A stretch of DNA of 64,000 nucleotides from Intrasporangiaceae bacterium URHB0013 (GTDB lineage: Bacteria; Actinomycetota; Actinomycetes; Actinomycetales; Dermatophilaceae). The notes beneath the pieces are model-generated. The model was not told where the DNA came from. It saw only the letters and a list, made by a program, of their open reading frames with translations, and did no database searches. A program made the translations under genes and the position numbers. Numbering within the stretch: position 1 is the first letter of the stretch; each line of letters starts with the position of its first letter. The stretch spans positions 496,001 to 560,000 of the forward strand of contig JIBA01000013.1 in the NCBI GenBank assembly GCA_000620545.1, written 5' to 3'. Positions 37,167 through 46,099 of the stretch are shown here, piece by piece.

Positions 37167-38374
37167 GGCGCGATCGACTCGAGCTCGAGCTTCGGCCGCG
37201 CCCCGAGGCGGCTGGTGAGCCGGGCCACGGCGGCCTGTCGCCCACCCAGGTCCGGACTCTGGGTCGGGGACAACGTGCGCGTCAGGGCAATGCTGATCGC
37301 GTCGGTCACGGCCTGCGTGCCGAGCTGGTCGGGATCGAGCCAGCGGACCCATTCCCGCTCGGCGAAGAGGCGCGCGCGGATGCGCTGCTCGGCACTGGGG
37401 CCGCTTCGCGGGATCAGCAGTGCAGGAGTTCCCGCGTTGAGCAGCTCGACGGTCGTGTTGTAGCCGGCCATCGAGACGACGAGGTCGGCGCGAGCAATGC
37501 GACCGCCCCCATGGATTCGGCGTCGCACCTCGGTCATGGGATGCCCCTTCGCCTGGCGTCGCAGCTCCGCGACGTCCGATCCGGGCATGAACGGTCCCGT
37601 GACGAGGAGGAACCGCGCGCCGGTGTCCGCGTGCACCCCCTCGGCGGCGTCGAGCACGCTGCTCAGCATGGGGTACGCGTCGGCCCCACCGCCGGCGACC
37701 ACGAGGACCGTCGGGGGTGCACTGGTGCCCCGGTCCGGGACGACCGAGAGCCGCCTGGCCCGCCGGTGCGGGTCCTCGCACACGTAGCCGGAGTAGGTAA
37801 GACGCCGCGACACACGCTTCGGCCACGCGTACTGCTCCGCCACGTCCAGCACGTCGCGGGATCCGTAGACGAGGATCTCGTCGTAGAACTCGTCGAGGGC
37901 CTCGTAGGCGCCCTCCGCCGTCCAGCGGCGTCGCACGACCTCGGGGGCGTCGATGATGTCCCGCAGCCCGAGGACGACCTGGACCCGGTGGCTGCGCACC
38001 TTGCGCAGGGCAGGGACGAGCTCCCCCATCGCGCCGTGGGGCATGTGGTCCACGAGCAGGATGTCGGGGTCGAAGGCCCGGAGCGCGCTGACGATGAGCC
38101 GCCTGCGGAGCCCGAGGACGTCCCGAAAGGACGACGACAACGAGAGGGCCTCCCACTCCCCCGGCCCGGACTTGCGGATGCTCGGGAGCTTGAGGAAGTC
38201 ATGGCCCGGAGCCGTCGTGAAGAACTGCCCGAGCGGCGAGTCCGACAGGGTGAGGGCACTGGCTCCCGGTACTCGACGCAGGAACTCGTCGGCGAGCAGG
38301 GACGTGCGCCGCATGTGCCCCAACCCGAGCCCGTCCTGGGAGTAGATGACGATCCTCGGCTCGTGGCGACTCAC
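37163..38374 (-). CDS. MurG/GT28-like glycosyltransferase
   Basis: A 403-residue GT-B protein resembling the predicted glycosyltransferases of COG4671 and the MurG/GT28 group. The N-terminal glycine loop is IVIYSQDGLGLGHMRRTSLLA in outline (positions 8-28). The second domain has VLVVAGGGADAYPML. The donor site is SMAGYNTTVELLNAGTPAL with IPRSGPSAEQRIRA, where MurG-type enzymes bind the UDP-sugar. No membrane segment is seen, so it should act at the inner face of the membrane. The GTG at 38374 overlaps the epimerase stop (GTGA). The acceptor is unknown. Confidence 0.82.
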   Translation of the reverse strand: MSRHEPRIVIYSQDGLGLGHMRRTSLLADEFLRRVPGASALTLSDSPLGQFFTTAPGHDFLKLPSIRKSGPGEWEALSLSSSFRDVLGLRRRLIVSALRAFDPDILLVDHMPHGAMGELVPALRKVRSHRVQVVLGLRDIIDAPEVVRRRWTAEGAYEALDEFYDEILVYGSRDVLDVAEQYAWPKRVSRRLTYSGYVCEDPHRRARRLSVVPDRGTSAPPTVLVVAGGGADAYPMLSSVLDAAEGVHADTGARFLLVTGPFMPGSDVAELRRQAKGHPMTEVRRRIHGGGRIARADLVVSMAGYNTTVELLNAGTPALLIPRSGPSAEQRIRARLFAEREWVRWLDPDQLGTQAVTDAISIALTRTLSPTQSPDLGGRQAAVARLTSRLGARPKLELESIAP

Positions 38375-39390
38375 CGGATCCCACCACCCTGCAGGGACGA
38401 CGGCAGCCTCGCGACCACGTCCGGATCGACACCCTCGTCCTGCGGCCGTTCACGCAGGCTGCGGTGCCAGGCCACCTGGTGCTTCACGCCGAAGGGCAGG
38501 TCCGTCGTCGGACGCCAGCCCAGCGCTGCCTCGGCCGCCCGATTGTCTCCGTGCGTCTGCCGGGTGTCGCCCGGACGGTGCGGCAGCCGGGCCACGGACG
38601 CCTCACCGCGCACCTCCACCTCGAGCAGGCGCAGCACCTCGGGGACGGGCACCGGGGTGCCCCGTGCGATGTTGAGGATGGTCCCCGACGGGATCGGCGC
38701 CGTGACGGCGGCGACCACGGCCCGCGCGACGTCCCCCACGTAGGTGAAGTCGCGCAGCTGCACCTGGTCGCCGAACACCGACACCTCGCGCCCGTCGAGC
38801 AACGCCTCGGTGAAGCGGTGGATCGCCATGTCGGGGCGTTGGCGAGGGCCGTAGACGGAGAAGAAGCGCAGGGACACCGTGGGGACCCCGCGCTCCTGGG
38901 CATAGGCGCCGACCAGGCACTCGCCCGCGAGCTTGCTGACGCCGTACGGGCTGAGTGGGGCCAGCAGGCTCGACTCGTGCATGGGTTCGCGCGTCGGGCC
39001 GTAGACCGAGGAGCTCGATGCGTAGACGACGCGCGGGGCATGGACGCGTGCAGCCGCCTCGAGCAACCGCTGCGTGGCGAGGATGTTGCGCTCGACGTAC
39101 GTCGGGAACGCCTCGCCCCAGGACTTGCTGACGCCCGGCTCGGCTGCGAGGTGGACGACCGCGTCGACACCCTCGACCAGCGGCTCCAGCCGCGCCGTCG
39201 TGAGGTCGTCGAAGACCATCGTGAACGACGGGTTCTGCCGGAGACCCGCGATGTTGCGCAGCTTCACGGCCGGGTCATAGGTCTCGGAGAGCGCGTCGAC
39301 GGCCCTGACCTGCCACCCTTCGCTGAGCAGGAGCTCGGCGACGTGGCTGCCGATGAATCCAGCTGCGCCGGTTACGAGTACGAGGTTCAC
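38371..39390 (-). CDS. NAD-dependent nucleotide-sugar epimerase/dehydratase (extended SDR)
   Basis: A 339-residue extended short-chain dehydrogenase, closest in layout to UDP-glucose or UDP-glucuronate 4-epimerases. The NAD motif is VTGAAGFIGSHVAE; VDAVVHLAAEPGV, the catalytic ASSSSVYG Ser and YGVSKLAGE Tyr-Lys pair, and SLRFFSVYGPRQRPDMAI follow in order. It would supply an activated sugar to the glycosyltransferases behind it. The GTG at 39390 has a G-rich ribosome binding site (AGGGGGG) and gives the usual N-terminus. First gene of the seven-gene operon. Exact sugar specificity cannot be read. Confidence 0.88.
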   Translation of the reverse strand: MNLVLVTGAAGFIGSHVAELLLSEGWQVRAVDALSETYDPAVKLRNIAGLRQNPSFTMVFDDLTTARLEPLVEGVDAVVHLAAEPGVSKSWGEAFPTYVERNILATQRLLEAAARVHAPRVVYASSSSVYGPTREPMHESSLLAPLSPYGVSKLAGECLVGAYAQERGVPTVSLRFFSVYGPRQRPDMAIHRFTEALLDGREVSVFGDQVQLRDFTYVGDVARAVVAAVTAPIPSGTILNIARGTPVPVPEVLRLLEVEVRGEASVARLPHRPGDTRQTHGDNRAAEAALGWRPTTDLPFGVKHQVAWHRSLRERPQDEGVDPDVVARLPSSLQGGGIR

Positions 39391-39517
39391 GGGACCCCCC
39401 CTGGGTCCTCCCAAGGTCAACGCGACGCCCCAACGTCACGCACGAGTGAGTTGAACTTCGAGTCTCGCACCGCTGAAGTCCCCCGTCCAACGAATGGCCG
39501 AGGTGGTGGCGTGCCGC

Positions 39518-40057
39518 TCAGCCCCAGTAGTCGTCCATCGCCTCCGGGCCCTCGTCGGTCCCGGCGGGCGTACGCCGCTCGGTGACCGTGAGGCGGCCCC
39601 GGTAGAAGAGCATCGGCCGGCCGGACTCGCCGTCCTCGAGGTCGAGGACGCGCCCGATGACGACGTCGTGGTCACCGGCGACGTGGACCTGCTCGACCGA
39701 GCAGTGCACGCGCACGAGCACACCGGGCAGGCTCGGCCCGCCCTGCTCCGACGGGACCCAGTCCAGCGCGTCGAAGCGCGAGCCGTCTGCGGAGCCGAAC
39801 CGCGCGATGAGGTCACGCTGGTCGTGCCGGAGCACGTTGACGGTGAAGCGGCCCTCGTCACGCATCCGCGGCCACGACCGTCCCCGGTGGTCGGCGCAGA
39901 AGAGCACGAGCGGCGGATGCAGGGACGCCGACGCGAAGGACTGGCAGGCGAAACCGACAGGCTCCCCGCCCTTGGCGAACCCCGTCACGATCGTGACGCC
40001 CGTGGCGAAGTGGCCGAGCGCGTGGCGCATCCGCTCCGGTGTGGGCGCGCCCGTCAT
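39518..40057 (-). CDS. Flavin reductase-like domain protein
   Basis: A 179-residue protein of the FMN-binding split-barrel flavin reductase family, which passes electrons from NAD(P)H to free flavin, often for a partner monooxygenase. Blocks seen are LGHFATGVTIVTG, FACQSFASASLHPPLVLFC (FMN phosphate region), FTVNVLRHDQ and DHDVVIGRVLDLE. No oxygenase gene is adjacent. The ATG at 40057 overlaps the stop of the PH-domain gene, so the two are co-translated at the end of the rib-his cluster. Placement after riboflavin and his genes may be meaningful for flavin supply, but this is inference. Confidence 0.88.
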   Translation of the reverse strand: MTGAPTPERMRHALGHFATGVTIVTGFAKGGEPVGFACQSFASASLHPPLVLFCADHRGRSWPRMRDEGRFTVNVLRHDQRDLIARFGSADGSRFDALDWVPSEQGGPSLPGVLVRVHCSVEQVHVAGDHDVVIGRVLDLEDGESGRPMLFYRGRLTVTERRTPAGTDEGPEAMDDYWG

Positions 40058-40566
40058 GCGGGGTCCTCCGGGCGGTCGGGCTCACGTCCCTCGCCGAACG
40101 CCTGGACAAGGGCTGCGAGCCGCGAGGCCTCCCGGCCCGCCACGGGTCCGTCGGCCTTCTGGATCGCCATGACCGCGATGGTGTCGCCGTCCTCGAGGTC
40201 GAGGCTGACCCACGGTTCTCCGCCACCGAACTGGATGCCGACGACCTCCGACCACTCGAGCGTGCGGGTGACCACGAGGTTGCGCACGAGCAGACCTGCC
40301 CGGCTCGGGACCGCGGCGATCGACGCGTAGCGCCAGGCGACGAAGGCGACCGCCACACCGAGGCCGAAGAACATCAGCCGGTCGCCCAGACCCCAGCGAC
40401 CGCCCGCCTGCGCCGGCATGACGACGGCGATGATGCCGAAGAGGGCGAGGGAGCACCACACCACGCCGAGCGCCACGGCCCGGCCACGCTTGGGGCGGAA
40501 AGGCGCCCACGCCCCGGAGTCCGGAATGGGGTCCGGCGTCGGCTGGGACGAGGGCTCCTGCGTCAT
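40054..40566 (-). CDS. Two-helix membrane protein with bacterial PH domain
   Basis: A 170-residue protein with a Pro-rich N-terminus and two membrane helices (VALGVVWCSLALFGIIAVV and LMFFGLGVAVAFVAWRY). A cytoplasmic PH-like domain follows (GLLVRNLVVTRTLEWSEVVGIQF, then DTIAVMAIQKADG), as in the PF10756 group. Function unknown. The ATG at 40566 is chosen because GGAGG lies about eight bases upstream; the GTG just before it is too close. It follows hisG by 27 bases. Confidence 0.75.
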   Translation of the reverse strand: MTQEPSSQPTPDPIPDSGAWAPFRPKRGRAVALGVVWCSLALFGIIAVVMPAQAGGRWGLGDRLMFFGLGVAVAFVAWRYASIAAVPSRAGLLVRNLVVTRTLEWSEVVGIQFGGGEPWVSLDLEDGDTIAVMAIQKADGPVAGREASRLAALVQAFGEGREPDRPEDPA

Positions 40567-40593
40567 CACGTCACCTCCCTCGCCGTATCGCGT

Positions 40594-41439
40594 TCACAGC
40601 CGGCAGGCGGCGATGTCGGTGACGAGAATCGCCCGCGCGCCGAGGTCGTAGAGCTCGTCCATGAGGCGGTTGCGGCCGATGCGCGGGACCATGGCACGCA
40701 CGGCGACCCACGCCTCGTCCTGCATCGGCGAGACCGTCGGCGACTCGAGGCCCGGTGTCAGCTCGCACGCCCGGTCGACGAGCTGTCGCGGGCAGTCGTA
40801 GTCGAGCATGACGTAGGTGCGGGCGGTGATGACTCCGGCGATGCGTCGCTGGAGCACCTCGATGGCCTGTGCCTCGCCCGGGCGGTCGCCGCGGATGAGG
40901 ACGGCCTCCGACCGCAGGATCGGCTCACCGAAGACCTCGAGGCCCTGCTGCCGCAAGGTCGTCCCGGTCTCCACGACGTCGGCGATGCAGTCGGCGACGC
41001 CGAGGGTGATGGCCGTCTCGACGGCGCCGTCGAGGCGCACGACCTCGGCCGACAGCCCGCGCGCGGCGAGATCGGAGCGGACCAGCCCGGCATACGACGT
41101 CGCGACACGCTTGCCGGCGATGTCGTCGACGGTGGCCACGTGACCCGGCTTGCCGGCATACCGGAAGGTCGACGAACCGAAGCCGAGCGACATGACCTCG
41201 ACGGCGTCCGAGCCGGAGTCGAGCAGCAGGTCGCGGCCGGTGACCCCGGCGTCGACGGTGCCCGAGCCGACGTAGACCGCGATGTCGCGCGGACGCAGGT
41301 AGAAGAACTCGACGTCGTTCTCGGCGTCGGAGACGACGAGCTCCTTGGTGTCACGGCGGGTGCGGTAGCCCGCCTCGCGCAGCAGCTCGACGGTGGCGTC
41401 CGACAGGGAGCCCTTGTTGGGCACGGCGATTCTCAGCAT
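40594..41439 (-). CDS. hisG: ATP phosphoribosyltransferase, long form
   Basis: First and feedback-controlled step of histidine synthesis. The 281-residue length and the C-terminal ACT-like regulatory domain (QDEAWVAVRAMVP, LGARAILVTDI) make it the long form that works without HisZ. Catalytic core blocks are LRIAVPNKGSL, GVTGRDLLLDSG and the PRPP loop region CIADVVETGTTLRQQGL. The ATG at 41439 has GAGGA somewhat far upstream. It follows hisE closely, the usual actinobacterial hisE-hisG pair. It carries two copies of the octamer CGGCATAC. Confidence 0.96.
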   Translation of the reverse strand: MLRIAVPNKGSLSDATVELLREAGYRTRRDTKELVVSDAENDVEFFYLRPRDIAVYVGSGTVDAGVTGRDLLLDSGSDAVEVMSLGFGSSTFRYAGKPGHVATVDDIAGKRVATSYAGLVRSDLAARGLSAEVVRLDGAVETAITLGVADCIADVVETGTTLRQQGLEVFGEPILRSEAVLIRGDRPGEAQAIEVLQRRIAGVITARTYVMLDYDCPRQLVDRACELTPGLESPTVSPMQDEAWVAVRAMVPRIGRNRLMDELYDLGARAILVTDIAACRL

Positions 41440-41453
41440 GGAGTTGGCGGTCC

Positions 41454-41717
41454 TCAGAGGTGGGAGTAGACGTCGTCGAGCGTGATGCCCTTGGCGAGCA
41501 TGAGGACCTGGAGATGGTAGAGGAGCTGGCTGATCTCCTCGGCCGCCTCGTCGTTCGACTGGTACTCGGCAGCCATCCACACCTCGGCCGCCTCCTCGAC
41601 GATCTTCTTCCCGATGGCGTGGATGCCGGCGTCGAGCTGCGCCACCGTGCCCGAACCCTCGGGACGCGCCTGCGCCTTCTCGGCCAGCTCGGCATACAGC
41701 TGCTCAAACCTCTTCAC
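41454..41717 (-). CDS. hisE: Phosphoribosyl-ATP pyrophosphatase
   Basis: Second step of histidine synthesis; removes pyrophosphate from phosphoribosyl-ATP. An 87-residue all-helical MazG-like protein with [14 protein letters not shown] (metal-binding Glu residues) and [14 protein letters not shown]. The start GTG at 41717 is eight bases after TAGGCT, consistent with its own leaderless promoter even though it follows the rib operon on the same strand. hisG follows 14 bases downstream. Confidence 0.95.
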   Translation of the reverse strand: MKRFEQLYAELAEKAQARPEGSGTVAQLDAGIHAIGKKIVEEAAEVWMAAEYQSNDEAAEEISQLLYHLQVLMLAKGITLDDVYSHL

Positions 41718-41725
41718 GGTGCCCC

Positions 41726-41731
41726 AGCCTA
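41726..41731 (-). promoter_or_regulatory. Possible -10 element of hisE (leaderless)
   Basis: TAGGCT on the minus strand, eight bases before the hisE GTG. It would separate hisEG expression from the riboflavin operon upstream. Confidence 0.4.
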
Positions 41732-41778
41732 CGGGCCCTGTGGCGGCGGTCCCGACGGGTGCTCACGAGGTGGCCTCC

Positions 41779-41802
41779 GAGCTCACGAGCTCACGAGCTC
41801 AC
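41779..41802. repeat. Three tandem copies of an 8-bp unit at the end of ribH
   Basis: GAGCTCAC repeated three times exactly, with the ribH stop codon inside the last unit. Since eight is not a multiple of three, slippage here could alter the ribH C-terminus; each unit provides a TGA on the minus strand. Confidence 0.8.
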
Positions 41803-42269
41803 GCACTGGGGACGGCTCGGAGGGCCACCACGGTGGCGACGGCCGCCGACGCGGCCTCGTGGCCCTTGTCCTCGGCCGACCCGGGCAGGCCCGCCCGGTC
41901 GAGCGCCTGCGCCTCGTCGTCGCAGGTGAGGACGCCGAAACCGATCGGCGTCGCCGTGCGGACCGACACCTCGGTGATGCCGACCGTGGCGGCCTGGCAG
42001 ACGTAGTCGAAGTGCGGCGTGCCGCCGCGGATGACGACGCCCAGCGCGACGAGCGCGTCGTAGCGGTCGGCGAGCGACGCGCACGCCACGGGCAGCTCGA
42101 AGGTGCCGGGCACGCGGATGACGTCGACCGTGGTGACGCCGGCGTCGGTGAGCCCGCGCTGGGCGCCCGCGAGCAGCCCACCCATGACCTGTTCGTGCCA
42201 GCTCGCCGCGACGACCGCGACCCGCAGCCCCCTGCCGTCGGTGGTGATGGTCGGGGCGCCGTCCTTCAT
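41799..42269 (-). CDS. ribH: 6,7-dimethyl-8-ribityllumazine synthase
   Basis: Penultimate step of riboflavin synthesis. The 156-residue product has the conserved [16 protein letters not shown], the [13 protein letters not shown] substrate loop, [17 protein letters not shown] (catalytic His) and [13 protein letters not shown]. It assembles as a pentamer or 60-mer capsid in the family. The ATG overlaps the ribBA stop (ATGA). Last rib gene of the operon. Confidence 0.96.
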   Translation of the reverse strand: MKDGAPTITTDGRGLRVAVVAASWHEQVMGGLLAGAQRGLTDAGVTTVDVIRVPGTFELPVACASLADRYDALVALGVVIRGGTPHFDYVCQAATVGITEVSVRTATPIGFGVLTCDDEAQALDRAGLPGSAEDKGHEAASAAVATVVALRAVPSA

Positions 42270-43504
42270 GCCGTCTCCTTGCCGTGCCGGTCGCTGGGGA
42301 CCGGGATGTCGTGGCCCATCCGCTCACGCTTGGTCGTGAGGTACTGCTTGTTGTCCTCGCCCATCGGGCCGTGCAGCCGCTCCACGGCGACGACGTCGAG
42401 GCCGAGCTGGCGCAGCGCCGAGACCTTGGTGGGGTTGTTCGTCAGGAGCACGACCTCCGTCGCGCCGAGGTCGTGCAGGATGGCGGCACCCGCGGCGTAC
42501 TCCCTGGCGTCGACCGGCAGCCCCAGGGCCGTCTGGGCGTCGACGGTGTCGGCACCCAGGTCCTGCTGGGAGTAGGCGCGGAGCTTGTCGACGAGGCCGA
42601 CACCGCGACCCTCGTGGCCCCCGAGGTAGACCACGACGCCACCGTCGCGGCCGATGCGGGAGAGGGCCCCCTGCAGCTGGGGCCCGCAGTCGCAGCGCAG
42701 CGACCCGAAGGCGTCGCCGGTCAGGCACTCCGAGTGCAGCCGTGTCACGACAGGGCCAGAGCGGCCCAGACCCTGCAGCCCGCGCGGGCTGACGAGCGCG
42801 ACGTGCTCCTCGCCGGTCAGCGTGTCGCGGTAGCCGTGCGCCGTGAACGTGCCGTGGACCGTCGGGATGCGCGTCGTGGCGAGCCGCTCGACCCGGTCGA
42901 GGCGCTGGCGGTGGTCGATGAGCTGTTCGATGGTGATGACGGGCAGGCCGAACTCGCGGCCGAGCTCGACGACCGCGTCGAAGCGCATCATCGTGCCGTC
43001 GTCGTGGACGAGCTCGCCGATGACACCGACGGGTGAGAGACCCGCGAGACGCGTCAGGTCGACGGCCGCCTCGGTGTGGCCGGGGCGGGTCAGCACGCCA
43101 CCGTGGCGTGCCCGCAGCGGCAGGATGTGCCCGGGTCGGATGAGGTCCGCGGGCGTGGAGTCGACGTCGGCGAGCACCCGGACGGTGTGCAGCCGGTCGG
43201 CGGCGCTGATGCCCGTCGTCACGCCCACGGCGGCGTCGACCGACACCGTGTACGCGGTGCGCAGCGGGTCGCGGTTCTCGGCGACCATGAGCGGCAGCTC
43301 GAGCCGGTCGGCTACCCCGTCGGGCATCGGTGCGCAGAGGTAGCCGGACGAGTGGCGGACCGTCCATGCCATCCAGTCCTCGGTGGCGGTCTCGGCAGCG
43401 AGCACGAGGTCGCCCTCGTTCTCGCGGTCCTCGTCGTCGAGGACGAGGACCGGGCGCCCGGCCTGGAGTGCCTCGAGCGCGTCGTCGACGGTCGAGAGGC
43501 TCAT
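42266..43504 (-). CDS. ribBA: Bifunctional DHBP synthase / GTP cyclohydrolase II
   Basis: Two riboflavin-pathway enzymes in one chain of 412 residues. RibB (about 1-205) makes the four-carbon precursor from ribulose 5-phosphate: [42 protein letters not shown]. RibA (about 210-405) opens GTP: zinc Cys motif [38 protein letters not shown], and [14 protein letters not shown]. Both active sites look complete. The ATG overlaps the ribE stop and the stop overlaps ribH, so ribE-BA-H are translationally coupled. Confidence 0.97.
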   Translation of the reverse strand: MSLSTVDDALEALQAGRPVLVLDDEDRENEGDLVLAAETATEDWMAWTVRHSSGYLCAPMPDGVADRLELPLMVAENRDPLRTAYTVSVDAAVGVTTGISAADRLHTVRVLADVDSTPADLIRPGHILPLRARHGGVLTRPGHTEAAVDLTRLAGLSPVGVIGELVHDDGTMMRFDAVVELGREFGLPVITIEQLIDHRQRLDRVERLATTRIPTVHGTFTAHGYRDTLTGEEHVALVSPRGLQGLGRSGPVVTRLHSECLTGDAFGSLRCDCGPQLQGALSRIGRDGGVVVYLGGHEGRGVGLVDKLRAYSQQDLGADTVDAQTALGLPVDAREYAAGAAILHDLGATEVVLLTNNPTKVSALRQLGLDVVAVERLHGPMGEDNKQYLTTKRERMGHDIPVPSDRHGKETA

Positions 43505-44106
43505 CCCGCGACCTCTTGCCGATGGGTGAGCAGTCGCTCGACATACTTCGCGATGACGTCCACCTCGAGGTTGACGGCGTCGCCGACATCCTTCTGTCCC
43601 AAGGTCGTCAGCTCGAGCGTGGTGGGGATGAGCGAGACGCCGAAGGCGTCGTCACCGACGTGCGCGACGGTGAGCGAGACACCGTCGACGGTGATCGAGC
43701 CCTTCTCGACGACGTATGCCGCGAGGCTGGCCGGCAGCGTGAAGTCGACCGTCTCCCAGCGGTCCCCGGGCGTGCGCGCCGTGATGGTGGCGGTGCCGTC
43801 GACGTGCCCCTGGACGACGTGGCCGCCGAACCGGCCGTCGGCGGGCATGGCGCGCTCGAGGTTGACGCGGTCGCCGGGGCCCAGCGCACCCAGGCTGCTT
43901 CGCTCCAGGGTCTCGGCCATGACGTCGACGGTGAAGCCGGAGGCGTCGTGCTCGGTCACGGTGAGGCAGACCCCGTTGACGGCGATGGAGGCACCGTGGG
44001 CGGCGTCACTGACGACAAGGGGGCCGTCGATGCGCAGCACGGCCGACTCGCGGCCGTGCTCGATGGCGGCGACGGTGCCGAGCTCCTCGACGATTCCGGT
44101 GAACAT
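43501..44106 (-). CDS. ribE: Riboflavin synthase alpha chain
   Basis: Dismutates two lumazine molecules to riboflavin. The 201-residue product has two lumazine-binding barrels, the first starting MFTGIVEELG with GASIAVNGVCLTV, the second starting GGHVVQGHVDGTA with GSITVDGVSLTV. The ATG at 44106 has GAGGAG upstream and matches the invariant family N-terminus. It follows ribD by ten bases. Confidence 0.96.
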   Translation of the reverse strand: MFTGIVEELGTVAAIEHGRESAVLRIDGPLVVSDAAHGASIAVNGVCLTVTEHDASGFTVDVMAETLERSSLGALGPGDRVNLERAMPADGRFGGHVVQGHVDGTATITARTPGDRWETVDFTLPASLAAYVVEKGSITVDGVSLTVAHVGDDAFGVSLIPTTLELTTLGQKDVGDAVNLEVDVIAKYVERLLTHRQEVAG

Positions 44107-44116
44107 GTCTGTCTCC

Positions 44117-45217
44117 TCAGCGTTGCGCGTGCGCGTGGGGGTGGGCGCTGTCCCGCGCATCGGTGGTCGGGACGACTGTGGTCGGCGCGTCGGTGCTCGG
44201 CACGTCAGTGGTCGGGACGGCGTGGATGCGCACGTCTCCCCCGACGACCGTCACGTCGACGAGCTGGAGTCGGCGGACGTCCGAGATGGACGCGATGCCG
44301 AGGTCGGCCACTGCGGCCCGGCCGGCACCGAGCAGAGCGGGGGCGACGTAGGCATACACGTCGTCGACGAGCCCGGCGCGGAGGAACGCGGCGGCCAGGG
44401 TCGGGCCACCCTCCAGCCACACGTCGCGGACGCCCTTGTGCCACAGCAGATCCAGGGCTTCGCGGGGGTCCTGGGTGCTGAGGTGGACCACCTCGCCGGG
44501 GGCCTCGTGCAGACGCGCTGTCGCAGGCACGTCGCGACGGCCCATGACGGCGCGCACCGGCTGGTGGTCGAGCACGGAACCGTCGGGCGTCCGGACGGTC
44601 AGTCGCGGGTCGTCGGTGAGCACCGTTCCGGTGCCGACGAGGACGGCGTCGCGGGTGGCGCGCAACAGGTGCACGTCGGCGCGGGCGGCCTCACCGGTGA
44701 TCCACTGGCTCGTGCCGTCCGTCGCGGCGCTCCTGCCGTCGAGGGTCGTGGCGACCTTCCACGTCACGAGCGGGCGGCCGAGAGCCACGCTGCGTGCCCA
44801 GCGGTCGTTGAGGGCTGCCGCCTCGTCGGCGAGCACACCTCCGGTCACATGGACACCGCCGGCGTGCAACCGCTCGGCGCCTCCTGAGGCGTCCGGGTTG
44901 GGGTCGGACTGGGCGAAGACGACGCGCGCGACCCCGGCCTCGACGAGCGCGTCCGCACAGGGGCCGGTGCGACCGGTGTGCGAGCACGGCTCGAGCGTGA
45001 CGTAGGCGGTCGCTCCTCGGGCTGCGGCACCCGCCGCGCGCAGGGCCTCGATCTCGGCGTGCGGCGTGCCGGCGCCGTGGTGGTGGCCCTCCCCGACGAC
45101 GGTGCCGTCGGCCGCCACGACGACACAGCCGACCCGCGGGTTGGGGTCGGGCCACGGCCCGGAGGCGGCGAGCTGCAGGGCTCGTCGCATCCAGGCCGTT
45201 GCTGCCGTGTCACCCAT
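44117..45217 (-). CDS. ribD: Bifunctional riboflavin deaminase/reductase
   Basis: Deaminates and reduces the pyrimidine intermediate of riboflavin synthesis. The 366-residue protein has an N-terminal cytidine-deaminase-like domain with zinc ligands in HAEIEALRAAG and PCSHTGRTGPC. A C-terminal DHFR-like reductase domain follows (VTWKVATTLDGRSAATDGTSQWI, VWLEGGPTLAAAFL). The last 35 residues are a Thr/Pro/Asp repeat and a His/Ala tail, outside the family. The ATG at 45217 lies three bases after the ribM stop. Confidence 0.95.
   Translation of the reverse strand: MGDTAATAWMRRALQLAASGPWPDPNPRVGCVVVAADGTVVGEGHHHGAGTPHAEIEALRAAGAAARGATAYVTLEPCSHTGRTGPCADALVEAGVARVVFAQSDPNPDASGGAERLHAGGVHVTGGVLADEAAALNDRWARSVALGRPLVTWKVATTLDGRSAATDGTSQWITGEAARADVHLLRATRDAVLVGTGTVLTDDPRLTVRTPDGSVLDHQPVRAVMGRRDVPATARLHEAPGEVVHLSTQDPREALDLLWHKGVRDVWLEGGPTLAAAFLRAGLVDDVYAYVAPALLGAGRAAVADLGIASISDVRRLQLVDVTVVGGDVRIHAVPTTDVPSTDAPTTVVPTTDARDSAHPHAHAQR
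44158..44217. repeat. Four imperfect 15-bp tandem repeats in the ribD tail
   Basis: Four copies of a unit like CGTCGGTGGTCGGGA (44158-44172, 44173-44187, 44188-44202, 44203-44217), encoding VPTTD / VPSTD / APTTV / VPTTD at the RibD C-terminus. The period is a multiple of three, so copy-number change keeps the frame. Confidence 0.8.
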
Positions 45218-45220
45218 GTG

Positions 45221-45979
45221 TCAGCTCGACGTCCCGGCCAGCTGCGGCTCGACGTCGGGCTCGTTCACGCGCGAGGCCTTGACCCACTGGGTGAAGCCGT
45301 AGACGACGAAGAGGCCGTAGAACGTGTAGAGCACACCGGTCGGCACGTAGTCGGTCGCGAAGGCGAACGGCACGCCGACGAGGTCGACGGCGATCCAGGC
45401 GAGCCAGAACTCGTTCCAGCCGCGAGCCATCGCGTACGTCGCGACGATGGAGCCGACGAAGATCCAGGCGTCGCACCAGTAGAACCACCACTCGGGGGTG
45501 AAGAACGGGTTCGGGGAGAGGTTCCAGAGCCAGACGAACGCCTGGTGCACGACGACCGTCGCCACGAGCCAGAAGACGACGAGGGCGATGCGTTCGCGGC
45601 TCGTGGCCCACCGTGGGGTGATGGCCACGCCGCTCGAGTCGTCGGCGTGGTTGAGCCTGCGTACCTGCGACCAGCGCCACCAGCCGTAGATGCTCGTGAC
45701 GATGAAGAACACCTGGCGCCCGGCCTGCCCGAAGAGCGGGATGCGCTCGTCGGCGCCGAACACGGCGCCGAGGTACACGAAGAAGAGCATGATGTTCGCG
45801 AGGATCCCCACGGGCCACGCCCAGACCCACCGGCGCATGCCGAGGTAGGCGGAGGCGAGCCCGATGAGGACGCCGATCAGCTCGAGCCAGTGCAGCTGGT
45901 AGGGGCCGATGGGGATCGTGGCGTCAATGGCCTGCTGGAAGACGTTCTTCGTCTGGTCGGCCAGAGCTAGAGCCTGCAT
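45221..45979 (-). CDS. ribM: PnuC-family vitamin transporter in the FMN-riboswitch operon, likely riboflavin uptake
   Basis: A 252-residue membrane protein with about seven helices and the PnuC-family features WLELIGVLIGLASAYLGMRR, VWAWPVGILANIMLFFVYL, FIVTSIYGWWRW and EWWFYWCDAWIFVGS. PnuC proteins usually take up nicotinamide riboside, but members encoded behind FMN riboswitches in Streptomyces and Corynebacterium (RibM/PnuX) carry riboflavin. Position here as first gene of ribM-D-E-BA-H supports the latter. The ATG at 45979 has AAGGA about eleven bases upstream. Specificity is inferred from context. Confidence 0.8.
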   Translation of the reverse strand: MQALALADQTKNVFQQAIDATIPIGPYQLHWLELIGVLIGLASAYLGMRRWVWAWPVGILANIMLFFVYLGAVFGADERIPLFGQAGRQVFFIVTSIYGWWRWSQVRRLNHADDSSGVAITPRWATSRERIALVVFWLVATVVVHQAFVWLWNLSPNPFFTPEWWFYWCDAWIFVGSIVATYAMARGWNEFWLAWIAVDLVGVPFAFATDYVPTGVLYTFYGLFVVYGFTQWVKASRVNEPDVEPQLAGTSS

Positions 45980-46099
45980 GTGGTGTTCGTCCTTGGTCGT
46001 TCGTCGTGGCACGGACGAACTCCGGGGTACCTCCACACGCCCACGCGGTCCGGGCTGGTACGGGCGATGCCGACTGCCCAGGCCACGACGGCCTGTTTC

